Source of the DNA: an uncultured bacterium
GTDB lineage: Bacteria > Krumholzibacteriota > Krumholzibacteriia > LZORAL124-64-63
Length of the DNA: 58,371 nucleotides
Direction of reading: 5' to 3'
Assembly: GCA_903859215.1 (NCBI GenBank)
Contig: CAIOLW010000157.1
Location: forward strand, 1 to 58,371
Within the stretch, counting starts at the first letter, position 1; each line of letters starts with the position of its first letter. Both the position numbers and the translations under genes were made by a program. Below the pieces are notes generated by a model that was given only the letters and a program-made list of their open reading frames with translations, was not told the origin of the DNA and did no database searches. This document shows, piece after piece, positions 8,903 to 17,513 of the stretch.

Positions 8903-8932
8903 AGGATAACCGGGAGTTGGCCGTCCCGCCAA
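8903..8932 (-). promoter_or_regulatory. Possible uvrA promoter
   Basis: On the minus strand TTGGCG (8932-8927), an 18-nt spacer and TATCCT (8908-8903), about 100 nt upstream of the uvrA GTG. Both boxes match consensus at 4 of 6. No LexA-type box is recognised. Confidence 0.4.
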
Positions 8933-8989
8933 ACTCATTTACTGTGGGCAACCGACCAGCCCGTTACCCCCGCTGCGGAAGGCATCCCC

Positions 8990-9808
8990 ATGGCATCGGA
9001 CTTCGGCGACCTCCTGGCCACCATCCACACGCTGCGCTCTCCGGGAGGCTGCCCCTGGGACCGCAAGCAGACCCTTGTGGACGCCGCGCGCTACCTGCTG
9101 GACGAGGCCGGCGAGCTGGTCGATGCGGCCCTGTCCGGCGATACGGACCACGTGCGCGAGGAACTGGGCGACCTGCTGTTCATGACCTGCTTCTGCTGCG
9201 AGATCCTCGGCGAGACGGCGGGCGTCTCGATGCAGGACATCGCCCGTCAGGGAAACGACAAGCTCATCCGCCGCCATCCCCACGTGTTCGGCGACGAGCA
9301 GGCGCACGAGGTGGGCGCCAGCCAGCGGCTGTGGAACGAGATGAAGGCGCAGGAGAAGCGCGACAAGGGACTCGACCCCGAGGCCGACAGCGTGCTGAAG
9401 GAGATGCCGTCCTCGACAGCGCCGCTGCACCTGGCCTACCGCTGGCAGCACGACGCCGCCGACGTCGGCTTCGACTGGCCGACCATCGACGGCGTGAAGG
9501 ACAAGCTGCGCGAGGAATTCGACGAACTGGACGAGGCCGTGGCCGGCGGCGACCCGGCCGCCATCGAACACGAGGTGGGCGACGTGCTGTTCTCGCTCGT
9601 CAACCTCTCGCGCTGGCACCACGTGCAGCCGGACATGGCCCTGCGCCGGGCCAACCAGCGCTTCGCCGCGCGCTTCCGCCTGGTCGAGGCGCAGTTCCGC
9701 CGCGAGGGCCGCCCGCTGGGCTCGGCCACGCTCGACGAGTTGGAGGCGGCGTGGCAGGCCGCCAAGCGCGAACTGGCCGGGCGCGACCCGTCCGCTGCCG
9801 CAGATTAG
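8990..9808 (+). CDS. mazG: Nucleoside triphosphate pyrophosphohydrolase MazG
   Basis: House-cleaning NTP pyrophosphatase that hydrolyses (d)NTPs to NMPs and pyrophosphate. 272 aa with two tandem MazG domains: the N-terminal one starts IHTLRSPGGCPWDRKQT and carries metal-binding DEAGELVDA and EELGDLLFM; the second starts YRWQHDAADVGFDW and carries REEFDELDEA and HEVGDVLFS. This is the size and two-domain layout of E. coli MazG. The ATG at 8990 precedes the conserved domain by only a few residues; the upstream sequence has only a weak ribosome-binding site (GGAAGG, 7 nt). Transcribed divergently from uvrA. Confidence 0.94.
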   Translation: MASDFGDLLATIHTLRSPGGCPWDRKQTLVDAARYLLDEAGELVDAALSGDTDHVREELGDLLFMTCFCCEILGETAGVSMQDIARQGNDKLIRRHPHVFGDEQAHEVGASQRLWNEMKAQEKRDKGLDPEADSVLKEMPSSTAPLHLAYRWQHDAADVGFDWPTIDGVKDKLREEFDELDEAVAGGDPAAIEHEVGDVLFSLVNLSRWHHVQPDMALRRANQRFAARFRLVEAQFRREGRPLGSATLDELEAAWQAAKRELAGRDPSAAAD

Positions 9809-9820
9809 CCCCCGCCCCCG

Positions 9821-11329
9821 CTACTTCCAGACGGGCGCGGGCGCGCCGTCGGGGCAGCCGTCCGTGTCCTGTATCCCGTTGTAGTCCTCGGCCTGGTCCG
9901 GGCAGGCGTCCTTCGCGTCCTCGATGCCGTCGAGGTCGTTGTCCGGGTCCGGGCAGCCGTCCTTGTCGGCGAACCCGTCGTAGTCTTCCGCGGCCTGCGG
10001 GCACGCATCGCGGTCGTCGGGCACGCCGTCGCGATCAAGGTCCTGCAGCGCCTCCGGGCAGCCGTCCTCGTCGGCGTCGCCGTCGAAGTCCTCCGGCCGG
10101 TTGGGGCAGAGGTCCTCCAGGTCCGGGACGCCGTCGCCGTCGTTGTCCGGGTCGGGCGCGCCGTCGAAATCCATGAAGCCGTCGCGGTCCTCCGGCTGGT
10201 CGGGCGCCAGGTCGCGCACGTCGGGGATGCCGTCGTGGTCGTTGTCGACGTCCGGGCAGCCGTCGGTGTCCCGGTAGCCGTCGTGGTCCTCGGCCAGCTG
10301 CGGGCAGGCGTCGCGGCGGTCGACGATGCCGTCGTGGTCCCGGTCGCGGCCGCCCAGCGACAGCTGGCGCGACACCGAGATCGACATCGACCAGTCGGGG
10401 AACGCGGGATACCAGGCCGTGGCCGCGTCGTCGCGCGCCAGCGAGACCAGGTAGGAGCCGCCCAGCGCCCAGCCCTCGGTCAGGCCCCAGCGCAGGCCGG
10501 CGCCGAGGCCGCTGAACTGCTCGCGCGGGCTGACGGCGACCGTGGCCGGGAAGCGATCGCGCATGTACTCGACCCACAGCGACGTCGACCCGCGGCGGAA
10601 CTCGAGCGCGCCCGCGAGCGTGGTCACATCGTTGCCGCCATGGCCCCCGACCGCGTCCGCCGCCGGGTACCGCGGCGGCCACGGCTCGAAGCCCGCCTGC
10701 TGCCAGCCGTAGCCGGTGTCCTCGGCGCGGTTCCACGACCTTGTCGCGTTCAGGTGCAGGCGCATTTCCGGCACGTGCGCGCCGCGCCACAGGCACCAGG
10801 TCGCGGCGGCGCCGGCCCGGGGCGAGAAGACGCCCTCGCCGAGGCCCTCGGAACGCTTGCCGATCGCCAGGTTGCCGCCGCCGAGCAGCGCCACGTGCAG
10901 CGAGCCACCGCCCAGCGCGCGCCCGGCCACGACCTGCCACCGGCCGTCGCCGAGCCCGCCGCCCGAGGCCGGGATCCAGCCGGCGCCGCTCGACCAGGTG
11001 CGCCAGGGCACCTCGGCCCAGGCCTGCAGCCACGGCAGCGGGCTCCATTCGCCCTGCAGAAAATACTCGCGGCGCTGCACGCGCTGCCGCCAGTCGTCGA
11101 GCAGGTAGACGGTGCTGCAGGTGCGCAGGCCCAGCCCGAACGACAACAGCCCGTCGGGCGGCAGCGCCGCCGACGTCACGTTGCCGAGGCGGAGCGAGTC
11201 CTGCAGGCGCGGCAATTCCGGCGAGCCGTCGAGCGGCGCGGTCGCGCGCGCGGACGCCGCCGCCAACAGGCAGGCCAGCCCCACGGCCAGGCGCGGCCAG
11301 GCCGCGCGCGGGTGGCGCCACGGTTTCAA
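9821..11329 (-). CDS. Secreted/outer-membrane protein with thrombospondin type 3 repeats
   Basis: About 502 aa. From a TTG that overlaps the preceding stop codon (TTGA), the product opens with basic residues and a hydrophobic core ending SARA, a good signal peptide. Residues about 30-330 alternate hydrophobic and polar strands rich in Gly and aromatics, like an outer-membrane beta-barrel. The C-terminal 160 residues are Ca-binding thrombospondin type 3 repeats (DRDHDGIVDRRDACP, DNDGDGVPDLEDLCP, DNDLDGIEDAKDACP). Proteins of this layout often end in an OmpA peptidoglycan-binding domain; here it is absent and the chain stops after the repeats. The 3' end lies 12 nt from the convergent mazG stop. 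Function is not known; Ca-stabilised surface exposure is inference. Confidence 0.8.
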   Translation of the reverse strand: MKPWRHPRAAWPRLAVGLACLLAAASARATAPLDGSPELPRLQDSLRLGNVTSAALPPDGLLSFGLGLRTCSTVYLLDDWRQRVQRREYFLQGEWSPLPWLQAWAEVPWRTWSSGAGWIPASGGGLGDGRWQVVAGRALGGGSLHVALLGGGNLAIGKRSEGLGEGVFSPRAGAAATWCLWRGAHVPEMRLHLNATRSWNRAEDTGYGWQQAGFEPWPPRYPAADAVGGHGGNDVTTLAGALEFRRGSTSLWVEYMRDRFPATVAVSPREQFSGLGAGLRWGLTEGWALGGSYLVSLARDDAATAWYPAFPDWSMSISVSRQLSLGGRDRDHDGIVDRRDACPQLAEDHDGYRDTDGCPDVDNDHDGIPDVRDLAPDQPEDRDGFMDFDGAPDPDNDGDGVPDLEDLCPNRPEDFDGDADEDGCPEALQDLDRDGVPDDRDACPQAAEDYDGFADKDGCPDPDNDLDGIEDAKDACPDQAEDYNGIQDTDGCPDGAPAPVWK

Positions 11330-11673
11330 GCGGGGGTTCCGGTTTCGGGGGCCGGGTCTCCCGGGGCGGCTTCGGCGGGCGCCGGGGCGCCGGCTGCCGC
11401 CTTCCTCTTCAGTTCGTCCACGTAGTTCAGCTGCAGGTTCAGCACGGCCCCGTCGAGCATGCGCAGCACATCGACCGGCGTGCCGGTGCGGCACTTCACC
11501 TTGAGCATCTCCAGCACGTCGATCGTGGCGCGCGCCTGGTCGAGGTCGAGTCCCACCTCGCCGGTCATGGGGTCCTGGATCTTGCCCAGTTGCTGCATCG
11601 CCGCGGCCTGCAGGCTGAAGACCAGGCCCATCAGCACGTGGTCGTGCCGCGTCAGTTCGGCATCGTTGCTCAT
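11326..11673 (-). CDS. DUF1844 family protein
   Basis: 115 aa. The core LMGLVFSLQAAAMQQLGKI...GLDLDQARATIDVLEMLKVK matches the small helical DUF1844 family, of unknown function. The ATG at 11673 has GAGGAG 6 nt upstream. The C-terminal 30 residues are Ala/Pro-rich and not conserved. The stop codon overlaps the TTG start of the barrel protein, so the two are probably translationally coupled. It lies 16 nt downstream of the CNNM-type gene. Confidence 0.82.
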   Translation of the reverse strand: MSNDAELTRHDHVLMGLVFSLQAAAMQQLGKIQDPMTGEVGLDLDQARATIDVLEMLKVKCRTGTPVDVLRMLDGAVLNLQLNYVDELKRKAAAGAPAPAEAAPGDPAPETGTPA

Positions 11674-11689
11674 CAGCGTCTCCTCGCGT

Positions 11690-12721
11690 TCACGCCGCCG
11701 GGCCGGCGGCCACCTGGGGGTCGAACTCGTCGTGGATGGAGCCCATCACGGTCTCGATGAGGTCTTCCAACGTGATCAGCCCGAGCGGGTTCCCCGCCGG
11801 GTCGCAGACGGCCGCCATCTGGTTGGCCTGCCCGCGCAGTTCCTCGAAAACTTCATACGCCGTCATGCGCGCGTCCACAAGCACGAACGGGCGCCACAGG
11901 CGCCGCGGCACCGGCCGTTCCAGCATCTCCGCGTCCAGGAAGAGCAGGTCGCGCGCCGTGACGTACGCCTGCAGCGCGCAGCCGTCCTCGCGCGTGACAG
12001 GCAGCCGGCTCAGCCCCGAGCGCGACGCCACGGCCAGGCACTCGGCGACGGTCGTTTCCGGGCCGATGGTCACGACGGCATCGAGCGGCCGCATCAGCGC
12101 CTTCAGCGGGCGGTGCGCCAGCTGCAGGAAGCGGTCGAGGATGTCGGCGAAGCCGCGCTCCTGCTGCGACGGCGGCGCGTGCGCGAGCATCAGCGCCGCC
12201 AGGCTGCCGCGGTCCAGGCGCCGGCGGCTGTGGCCCGACGACGGCACCAGTCCCTGCAGCAGCCGTCGGTAGCCACGCAACACCATGCGCACGGGCCAGA
12301 GCACGGCCATGAACGCCAGGAACACCGGCAACATCGCCAGCGACAGGCGCTCGGGCCACTCGCGGAACGCCACCTTGGGCAGGATCTCGCCGAACACCAG
12401 CATCACGGCCGAGACGACGACCACGGCCAGGCCCTGCCCCGCCTCGCCGAAGCGCTCGGTCAGCGCAATGGTCATCAGGGCGCTGAGCACCACGTTCACC
12501 AGGTTCGTGCCGACCAGGCAGGTCAGCACCGGATCCTCGAGGTCGCGCAGCAGCGAACGCAGCCGGCGGCCGCGCTGCGTGTCGCCCGCCGGCGAACGGC
12601 GCAGGCGCACGCGGCTGACGCTCATCAGGCCGGTCTCGATGCCGGCAAAGAACGCGGAGGCCAGCACGCAGGCCAGGCACGCCAGCGTGATGAACAGGCC
12701 GTTGTCGAACCAGACGGGCAT
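11690..12721 (-). CDS. CNNM (DUF21)/CBS-pair membrane protein, short form
   Basis: 343 aa. The N-terminal 190 residues form a DUF21/CNNM transmembrane domain (FITLACLACVLASAFFAGIETGL; FGEILPK signature); two CBS motifs follow (VTIGPETTVAECLAVA and the segment ending LGLITLEDLIETVMG). The C-terminal CorC/HlyC transporter-associated domain normally found in the family is missing; the chain ends about 15 residues after the CBS pair. The family is linked to Mg2+/Co2+ efflux or resistance in bacteria, often annotated hemolysin-like; the substrate here is unknown. Start: ATG at 12721 (or GTG at 12724) overlaps the stop of the upstream paralogue. Confidence 0.85.
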   Translation of the reverse strand: MPVWFDNGLFITLACLACVLASAFFAGIETGLMSVSRVRLRRSPAGDTQRGRRLRSLLRDLEDPVLTCLVGTNLVNVVLSALMTIALTERFGEAGQGLAVVVVSAVMLVFGEILPKVAFREWPERLSLAMLPVFLAFMAVLWPVRMVLRGYRRLLQGLVPSSGHSRRRLDRGSLAALMLAHAPPSQQERGFADILDRFLQLAHRPLKALMRPLDAVVTIGPETTVAECLAVASRSGLSRLPVTREDGCALQAYVTARDLLFLDAEMLERPVPRRLWRPFVLVDARMTAYEVFEELRGQANQMAAVCDPAGNPLGLITLEDLIETVMGSIHDEFDPQVAAGPAA

Positions 12722-13974
12722 CACGTCGACACCCCCCCGCCGGGCGTCGCTTCGAATCGCGTCACCTGGATGCTCTCGACGCGCAACCCCTCCATCTCCA
12801 GCACGGTCAGGCGCGCCTGCGGCAGCGTGACGCGATCGCCGGGCACGAGCACGCGCCCCAGCGTCGTCATCAGGAAGCCGGCCACCGTCACGTAGTCGCG
12901 GCTGTGCGGCAGGCGCACGCCGCAGGCTTCGTCCAGTTCCCGCAGGTCGGTGCGGCCGCTGACCACCCAGCGGCCTTCACCCAGCGGGATGACGTCGGGA
13001 TCGCCCACCGCCGCGTCGGCGACGGGCCCGAGCAGCGCCTGCAGGCAGTCGGCCATCGTGACGATGCCGGTGAAGTCGCCGTGTTCGTCGATGACGGCGG
13101 CCATGTGGCCGGCGCCGCGGCGCATCTGCGCCAGAAGGGCGTCGACATCCTTGCTCTCGGGCACGAACAGCAACGGACGCGCGCCGGCCTCCAGCGGGTG
13201 CGAGCAGTCGGGCCCTGACGCCAGGAGGTCCTTCAGATGGAACATGCCGACCGGCTGGTCACCTTCGGCGGCCAGCACCGGGTAGCGGTTGAAGCCGGCC
13301 TCGCGCGCGATCGCGAGCACCTCGTGGCGCGTCATGTCAGCGCGCAGCGAGATGACCGCCGGGCGCGGCACCATGATGTGCTGGACCTCGAGCCCCGACA
13401 GCTGCAGCAGGCGCGCCAGCGAACGCCCTTCCGTCTCGGTCAGGGTGCCGTCCTCGATCGCCAGGTCGCAGGCGGTCTGCAGTTCGCCGGTGTTCAGCGG
13501 GCGCGAGCCCGGGCGGTCCTGCGGCAGCACGTGCAGCAGGGCGCGCACGAGCGAGCCGGTCAGCCACAGCACCGGCCGCGCGACGACCACCCAGACGCCC
13601 ACCGGCAACTGGGCGGCCACGGCCACCTTCTCGCGGCGCGAGAGCGCCACGAGCTTGGGCGTGATCTCGCCGAAGAGCAGCAGCATCACCGTGACGGCGG
13701 GGATCGCGATGGCGACGCCGCGCGGGCCGAACAGCTTCAGGCACAGGGCCGTGGCCACGACACTGGCGGCGGTGTTGGCCAGGAGGTTGCCCAGCAGCAG
13801 GGCCGACAGCAGGTCGTGGCTGCGGCGGACCAGGGCGGCGGCCCGGCGACCGGCGCGGCCGCCGGAAGCCTCGATCCGCGCCAGCTCGGCGGCGCTCAAC
13901 GAGAAGAAGGCGGACTCCGAGCCGGAGAACACCGCCGACAGACCCATCAGGATGACCAGCAGGACCAGTTCCAA
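12721..13974 (-). CDS. CNNM (DUF21)/CBS/CorC_HlyC membrane protein
   Basis: 417 aa from the TTG at 13974, which begins LELVLLVILMGLSAVFSGSESAF, the expected first helix of a DUF21 protein; GGAAAG lies 8 nt upstream. The FGEITPKLVAL signature closes the membrane domain, two CBS motifs follow (HIMVPRPAVISLRADMT; VIDEHGDFTGIVTMADCLQ) and a complete CorC/HlyC domain ends the chain (GRWVVSGRTDLRELDEACG). It is paired head-to-tail with the shorter paralogue. Such pairs are common, and the CorC family is implicated in divalent cation extrusion. The start codon is uncertain: no ATG precedes the first helix in a sensible position. Confidence 0.85.
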   Translation of the reverse strand: MELVLLVILMGLSAVFSGSESAFFSLSAAELARIEASGGRAGRRAAALVRRSHDLLSALLLGNLLANTAASVVATALCLKLFGPRGVAIAIPAVTVMLLLFGEITPKLVALSRREKVAVAAQLPVGVWVVVARPVLWLTGSLVRALLHVLPQDRPGSRPLNTGELQTACDLAIEDGTLTETEGRSLARLLQLSGLEVQHIMVPRPAVISLRADMTRHEVLAIAREAGFNRYPVLAAEGDQPVGMFHLKDLLASGPDCSHPLEAGARPLLFVPESKDVDALLAQMRRGAGHMAAVIDEHGDFTGIVTMADCLQALLGPVADAAVGDPDVIPLGEGRWVVSGRTDLRELDEACGVRLPHSRDYVTVAGFLMTTLGRVLVPGDRVTLPQARLTVLEMEGLRVESIQVTRFEATPGGGVST

Positions 13975-14201
13975 GGAGACGGCTTTCCGGTCCGCCGACC
14001 GCGCCGCGCTCGCGCCCGGATCCGGGGACCGGCGCGATGGTAACCCGGTGCGGCGGCGGCGGCAAGACCGCCGGCGGCGGCCCGGCATTGGCGCCCGCCC
14101 GCCGAATGTGTTTCCCTTCCCGGCAGCGGTGCCCGATCATGGGCGCCGCCGGGCGGCGATGCCGCCGCCACGGCCGTCACCCACAGACCCCGGATGCACG
14201 C

Positions 14202-15194
14202 GTGAACGAGTGGCTGGTCCTGCGTTTCGGCTCGCTGGGCGACCTGTGCCTTCTGGGCTGGGGACTGTCCGCGCTCGCCCAGGCGCCGGAGGCTTCCGGG
14301 CGGCGCGTCACCCTGGTGACCAAGGGGACGTTCGCCCCGCTGGCAGCCCGCTTCCACGGCGTGGACGACGTCATCGCCCTGGAAGGGCGCGGCCTGGCCG
14401 ACCTGAGTGTACTCGCCGGGCGCCTGCGCGGCCGGCGCTGGCACCACGTCGTCGACGCCCACCATGTGCTGCGCAGCCACGCCCTGCTGACGCTGGTCGG
14501 CCGGCGCGCCGATGCGCGCCTGTGCAAGGACACGGCCGCCCGGCTGCGGGTGCTGGCCGGCGGCAAGGCCGCGGACGAACTCGGCCGGACGATGGTCGAC
14601 CGCTTCGACCTGACGCTTGAAGTGGCGCGCGCCAGCGACGGGGGGCGTCCCCCGCTCGCCGCGCTGGCCCCGGCGACGCGGAACGGCGGCCCGCTGGGCC
14701 TGGCCCCGGGCGCCCGCTGGGCCGCCAAGCGCTGGCCCGAGGGCCACTGGGTATCACTGGTCGAGATGCTGGCGACCGCCGGCGAGAAGGACCTGCGCGT
14801 CTTCCTGGGCCCGGACGAACGCGAATGGTACGCCGGGAGCCGGCTGGCCGGAGCCGCCGCCGCCGCCGGCGCCGTCGTCATCGAGGGCCGCGGTCTGGTC
14901 GAGGTGGCCGGCGAACTGGCCGCCTGCCGCGCGCTGGCCACCAACGACAGCGGCCTGCTGCACCTGGCCGAGGCGACGGGCACGCCGGTGCTCGCCTTCT
15001 TCGGCCCCACCGTGCGCGCCTTCGGCTACTTCCCGCGCCTTCTCCGCAGCCGCGTGCTCGAGCGCGAACTGGAGTGCCGCCCGTGCTCGCGCAACGGCAA
15101 GCGCCCGTGCCACCGCGGTGACCTGGCCTGCCTGGCCGGGCTTGCGCCGGCGAGCGCGGCCACGCTGCTGCGCGACGTCGGGAGGCCGGCATGA
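14202..15194 (+). CDS. Glycosyltransferase family 9 (heptosyltransferase-like)
   Basis: 330 aa. N-terminal EWLVLRFGSLGDLCL is the GT9 N-terminal strand and helix; the C-terminal nucleotide-sugar-binding motif is TNDSGLLHLAEATGTPVLAFFGPT. The family adds ADP-L-glycero-D-manno-heptose to the LPS core. The stop overlaps the waaA start (ATGA), which supports a role in LPS inner-core assembly; the exact acceptor cannot be told. A GTG at 14202 is the only start placing the first strand correctly; its ribosome-binding site is weak. A Cys-containing segment near the end (CRPCSRNGKRPCHRGDLAC) is typical of many GT9 proteins in distant phyla. Confidence 0.88.
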   Translation: MNEWLVLRFGSLGDLCLLGWGLSALAQAPEASGRRVTLVTKGTFAPLAARFHGVDDVIALEGRGLADLSVLAGRLRGRRWHHVVDAHHVLRSHALLTLVGRRADARLCKDTAARLRVLAGGKAADELGRTMVDRFDLTLEVARASDGGRPPLAALAPATRNGGPLGLAPGARWAAKRWPEGHWVSLVEMLATAGEKDLRVFLGPDEREWYAGSRLAGAAAAAGAVVIEGRGLVEVAGELAACRALATNDSGLLHLAEATGTPVLAFFGPTVRAFGYFPRLLRSRVLERELECRPCSRNGKRPCHRGDLACLAGLAPASAATLLRDVGRPA

Positions 15195-16498
15195 GCGCGC
15201 CCGGCCTGTCGCTGCGCGCCTACCGCTTCCTGAGCCCCGGCCTCGCGGCCATCGCCCCGCTGGCGGCTCCGTTCCTGCCCAAGCTGCGCGAGGGCCTGCG
15301 CGGCCGTCGCGGCCTGGACGCCCGCCTGGCAGCCGCGACGCCCGCCGTGCAGGGCTGCGTGTGGTTCCACGTGACGTCGGTGGGCGAGTACGAGCAGGCG
15401 CGCCCGCTGATCGCCGCGCTGCGCGGGCGCCCGGGCTGCCCGCCGCTGGTCGTCACCCACTACTCGCCCTCGGGCTACCACTTCGCCGCGCGCCGCCCGT
15501 GCGCCGACCTGCACGAGTACCTGCCGCTGGACACGCCGCGCGCGATGGTCCGCCTGGTCGCGCTGTGGCGCCCGCGCCTGCTCGTGTTCGTGAAGTTCGA
15601 CTGCTGGCCCAACCAGGTGCTGGCCGCGTCGCGCGCCGGCGTGCCCGTGGTCATGATGGCCGGCTCGCTGCGCCCGGGCAGCGCGCGCCTGCACCCGCTG
15701 GCGCGGCCGCTGTACCGCGACGTGTTCGACCGCTTCGCGCACATCGGCGTGTGCACCGAAGAGGACCGGTTGCGCTTCGTGGACACGTTGAAGGTCCGTT
15801 GCCCGGTCAGCGTCACCGGCGACACGCGCGCCGAGCAGGTCATCCTGCGCTACGAATCGGCGCAGGGCGGCGCCACGGCTGCCGCGCTGCAGGCCCTCGG
15901 CGGCCGGCTGCTCATCCTGGGCAGCACCTGGCCGCCCGACGAGAAGCTGTGGCTGCCCGTGCTGGCCCGCCTGCGCGCTTCGCTGCCCGACGTGCGCGTG
16001 GTTCTGACCCCCCACGAGCCCACGCCACCGCGCCTGGCGCAGTTGGAAGCGGCGCTGGAGGCCGCGGGGCTGGCCACGGCCCGGCTCTCGGCGGTGGTCG
16101 CCGCCGCCGGCGCGCCTTCCGGCGCCGCCGTTCCCGATGTGGTCCTGGTCGACTCCATCGGCCAACTGGCGGAAATCTACCGGGCGGGTCATCTTGCCTA
16201 CGTCGGCGGCAGCTTCACCACCGGCGTGCACAACACGATGGAACCGGCGGTCGCCGGCATGCCCGTTCTGTTCGGCCCGGTGATCGACAACGCCGAGGAA
16301 GCCGGCGAACTGGTGCGCCGCGGCGCCGGCCAGGTCGTCCGCGAACCGGAGCAGGCCCTGGCGGCGGCGTTGCGGCTGCTGGGAGACGACGAAACACTGC
16401 GCCGGGCGGCGACCGCGGCCCGTGACGTGGTGCTCGCGCAGCGCGGGGCCACCGCCCGCAGCCTGGCCGTGCTCGATCCGCTCCTGGCCGCGCGCTGA
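15191..16498 (+). CDS. waaA: 3-deoxy-D-manno-octulosonic acid (Kdo) transferase
   Basis: GT30 enzyme adding Kdo to lipid IVA at the inner membrane. 435 aa, the usual length. Motifs: WFHVTSVGEYEQARPLI (carries the catalytic acidic residue region), VVTHYSPSGYHF, VKFDCWPN, LGSTWPPDEK, LTPHEPTPPR and GGSFTTGVHNTMEPAV near residue 340, the conserved nucleotide-sugar-binding segment. The N-terminal stretch is only moderately hydrophobic, so membrane attachment is weakly predicted. The ATG overlaps the GT9 stop by four bases. Confidence 0.94.
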   Translation: MSAPGLSLRAYRFLSPGLAAIAPLAAPFLPKLREGLRGRRGLDARLAAATPAVQGCVWFHVTSVGEYEQARPLIAALRGRPGCPPLVVTHYSPSGYHFAARRPCADLHEYLPLDTPRAMVRLVALWRPRLLVFVKFDCWPNQVLAASRAGVPVVMMAGSLRPGSARLHPLARPLYRDVFDRFAHIGVCTEEDRLRFVDTLKVRCPVSVTGDTRAEQVILRYESAQGGATAAALQALGGRLLILGSTWPPDEKLWLPVLARLRASLPDVRVVLTPHEPTPPRLAQLEAALEAAGLATARLSAVVAAAGAPSGAAVPDVVLVDSIGQLAEIYRAGHLAYVGGSFTTGVHNTMEPAVAGMPVLFGPVIDNAEEAGELVRRGAGQVVREPEQALAAALRLLGDDETLRRAATAARDVVLAQRGATARSLAVLDPLLAAR

Positions 16499-16542
16499 GC
16501 AGCCGCCCGGCCCGCACTGACCACTTCCGCGAAGGAACGAAG

Positions 16543-17496
16543 ATGCGTCCAGCCCAGGCAGACAACTGGCAGGCAAACGCCGCCACCCCGGGCGCCGGCG
16601 CCGGCCCGCGCTGGCGGCTGCCGTACGCCGAGCGGCCGCGCTACCTGCAGCTCGAGACCGTCACCAAGTGCAACGCGAAGTGCCCGTTCTGCCCGCAGAA
16701 CGAGATCAAACGCGACCCCGCGCGCATGCCCGACGCGATGTGGAAGAAGATCGTCGACGACACGCGCGGCTGGGGCGTCACCTACCGCCCCTTCCTGACA
16801 AATGAACCCTTCGTCGACAAGCGGCAGCCGGAGATCGTCCGCTACATCAAGCAGAACGATCCCACGGCGCGCGTCGAGTTCAACACGAACGCCGAGTTGC
16901 TGTCCGAGGACCTCGGCCGCGAGTTACTCGAGGCCGGCGTCGACATCATGCGCTTTTCCATCGACGGCTTCAGCGCCGCGACCTACGAGCCGTCGCGCGT
17001 GGGCATCCCCTACCAGAAGGTGCTCGAGCGCACGACGCGCTTCCTGGAGATCTGGGACCAGGAAGGCTGGCGCGACAAGGTCTTCACCGAGTTGCGGATG
17101 ATCGAGGTGCCGGAGAACCGCCACGAGATCGCCGACTACCGCGCCTACTGGTCGCCGCGCTGCACCGAGGTGCTGGTGACGCAGCTGTACCAGTGGCCGT
17201 GGACGGGGCAGAAGCCCGAGGATGTCGTGCTGAAGCCGTGCCTGAAGATCCTCGACGAGATGTTCTTCTACACCGACGGCAACGCCACCATCTGCTGCTG
17301 GGACGTGCATGAGAAGGCCGTCATCGGCAACGTGCTGGAACAGTCGGTGGAGGAGATCTGGCGGGGGCACGCCGCGAAATGCCTGCGCGAACTGCTGGAC
17401 GACGGCCGCCGCGACCTGATCCACCTCTGCAGCCGCTGCAACGCCTACCAGGATTACGATTTCGGCAGGTTCAGCGCGGGTCCGGCGGGCGCCTGA
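16543..17496 (+). CDS. Radical SAM protein with SPASM-like C-terminal domain
   Basis: 317 aa. The radical SAM cluster motif is CNAKCPFC (about residues 42-49). The C-terminal region contains KPCLKILDEMFFY, NATICCWD and CSRCNAYQ, giving the Cys pattern of a SPASM/twitch auxiliary cluster domain. AAGGA lies 6 nt before the ATG. It follows waaA by 44 nt on the same strand. SPASM enzymes modify peptides, proteins, sugars or tRNA; no precursor peptide gene is visible nearby, and the close link to LPS genes suggests a sugar or envelope substrate, which is inference. Substrate unknown. Confidence 0.82.
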   Translation: MRPAQADNWQANAATPGAGAGPRWRLPYAERPRYLQLETVTKCNAKCPFCPQNEIKRDPARMPDAMWKKIVDDTRGWGVTYRPFLTNEPFVDKRQPEIVRYIKQNDPTARVEFNTNAELLSEDLGRELLEAGVDIMRFSIDGFSAATYEPSRVGIPYQKVLERTTRFLEIWDQEGWRDKVFTELRMIEVPENRHEIADYRAYWSPRCTEVLVTQLYQWPWTGQKPEDVVLKPCLKILDEMFFYTDGNATICCWDVHEKAVIGNVLEQSVEEIWRGHAAKCLRELLDDGRRDLIHLCSRCNAYQDYDFGRFSAGPAGA

Positions 17497-17513
17497 CTCG
17501 GCGGCGGCCCGAC

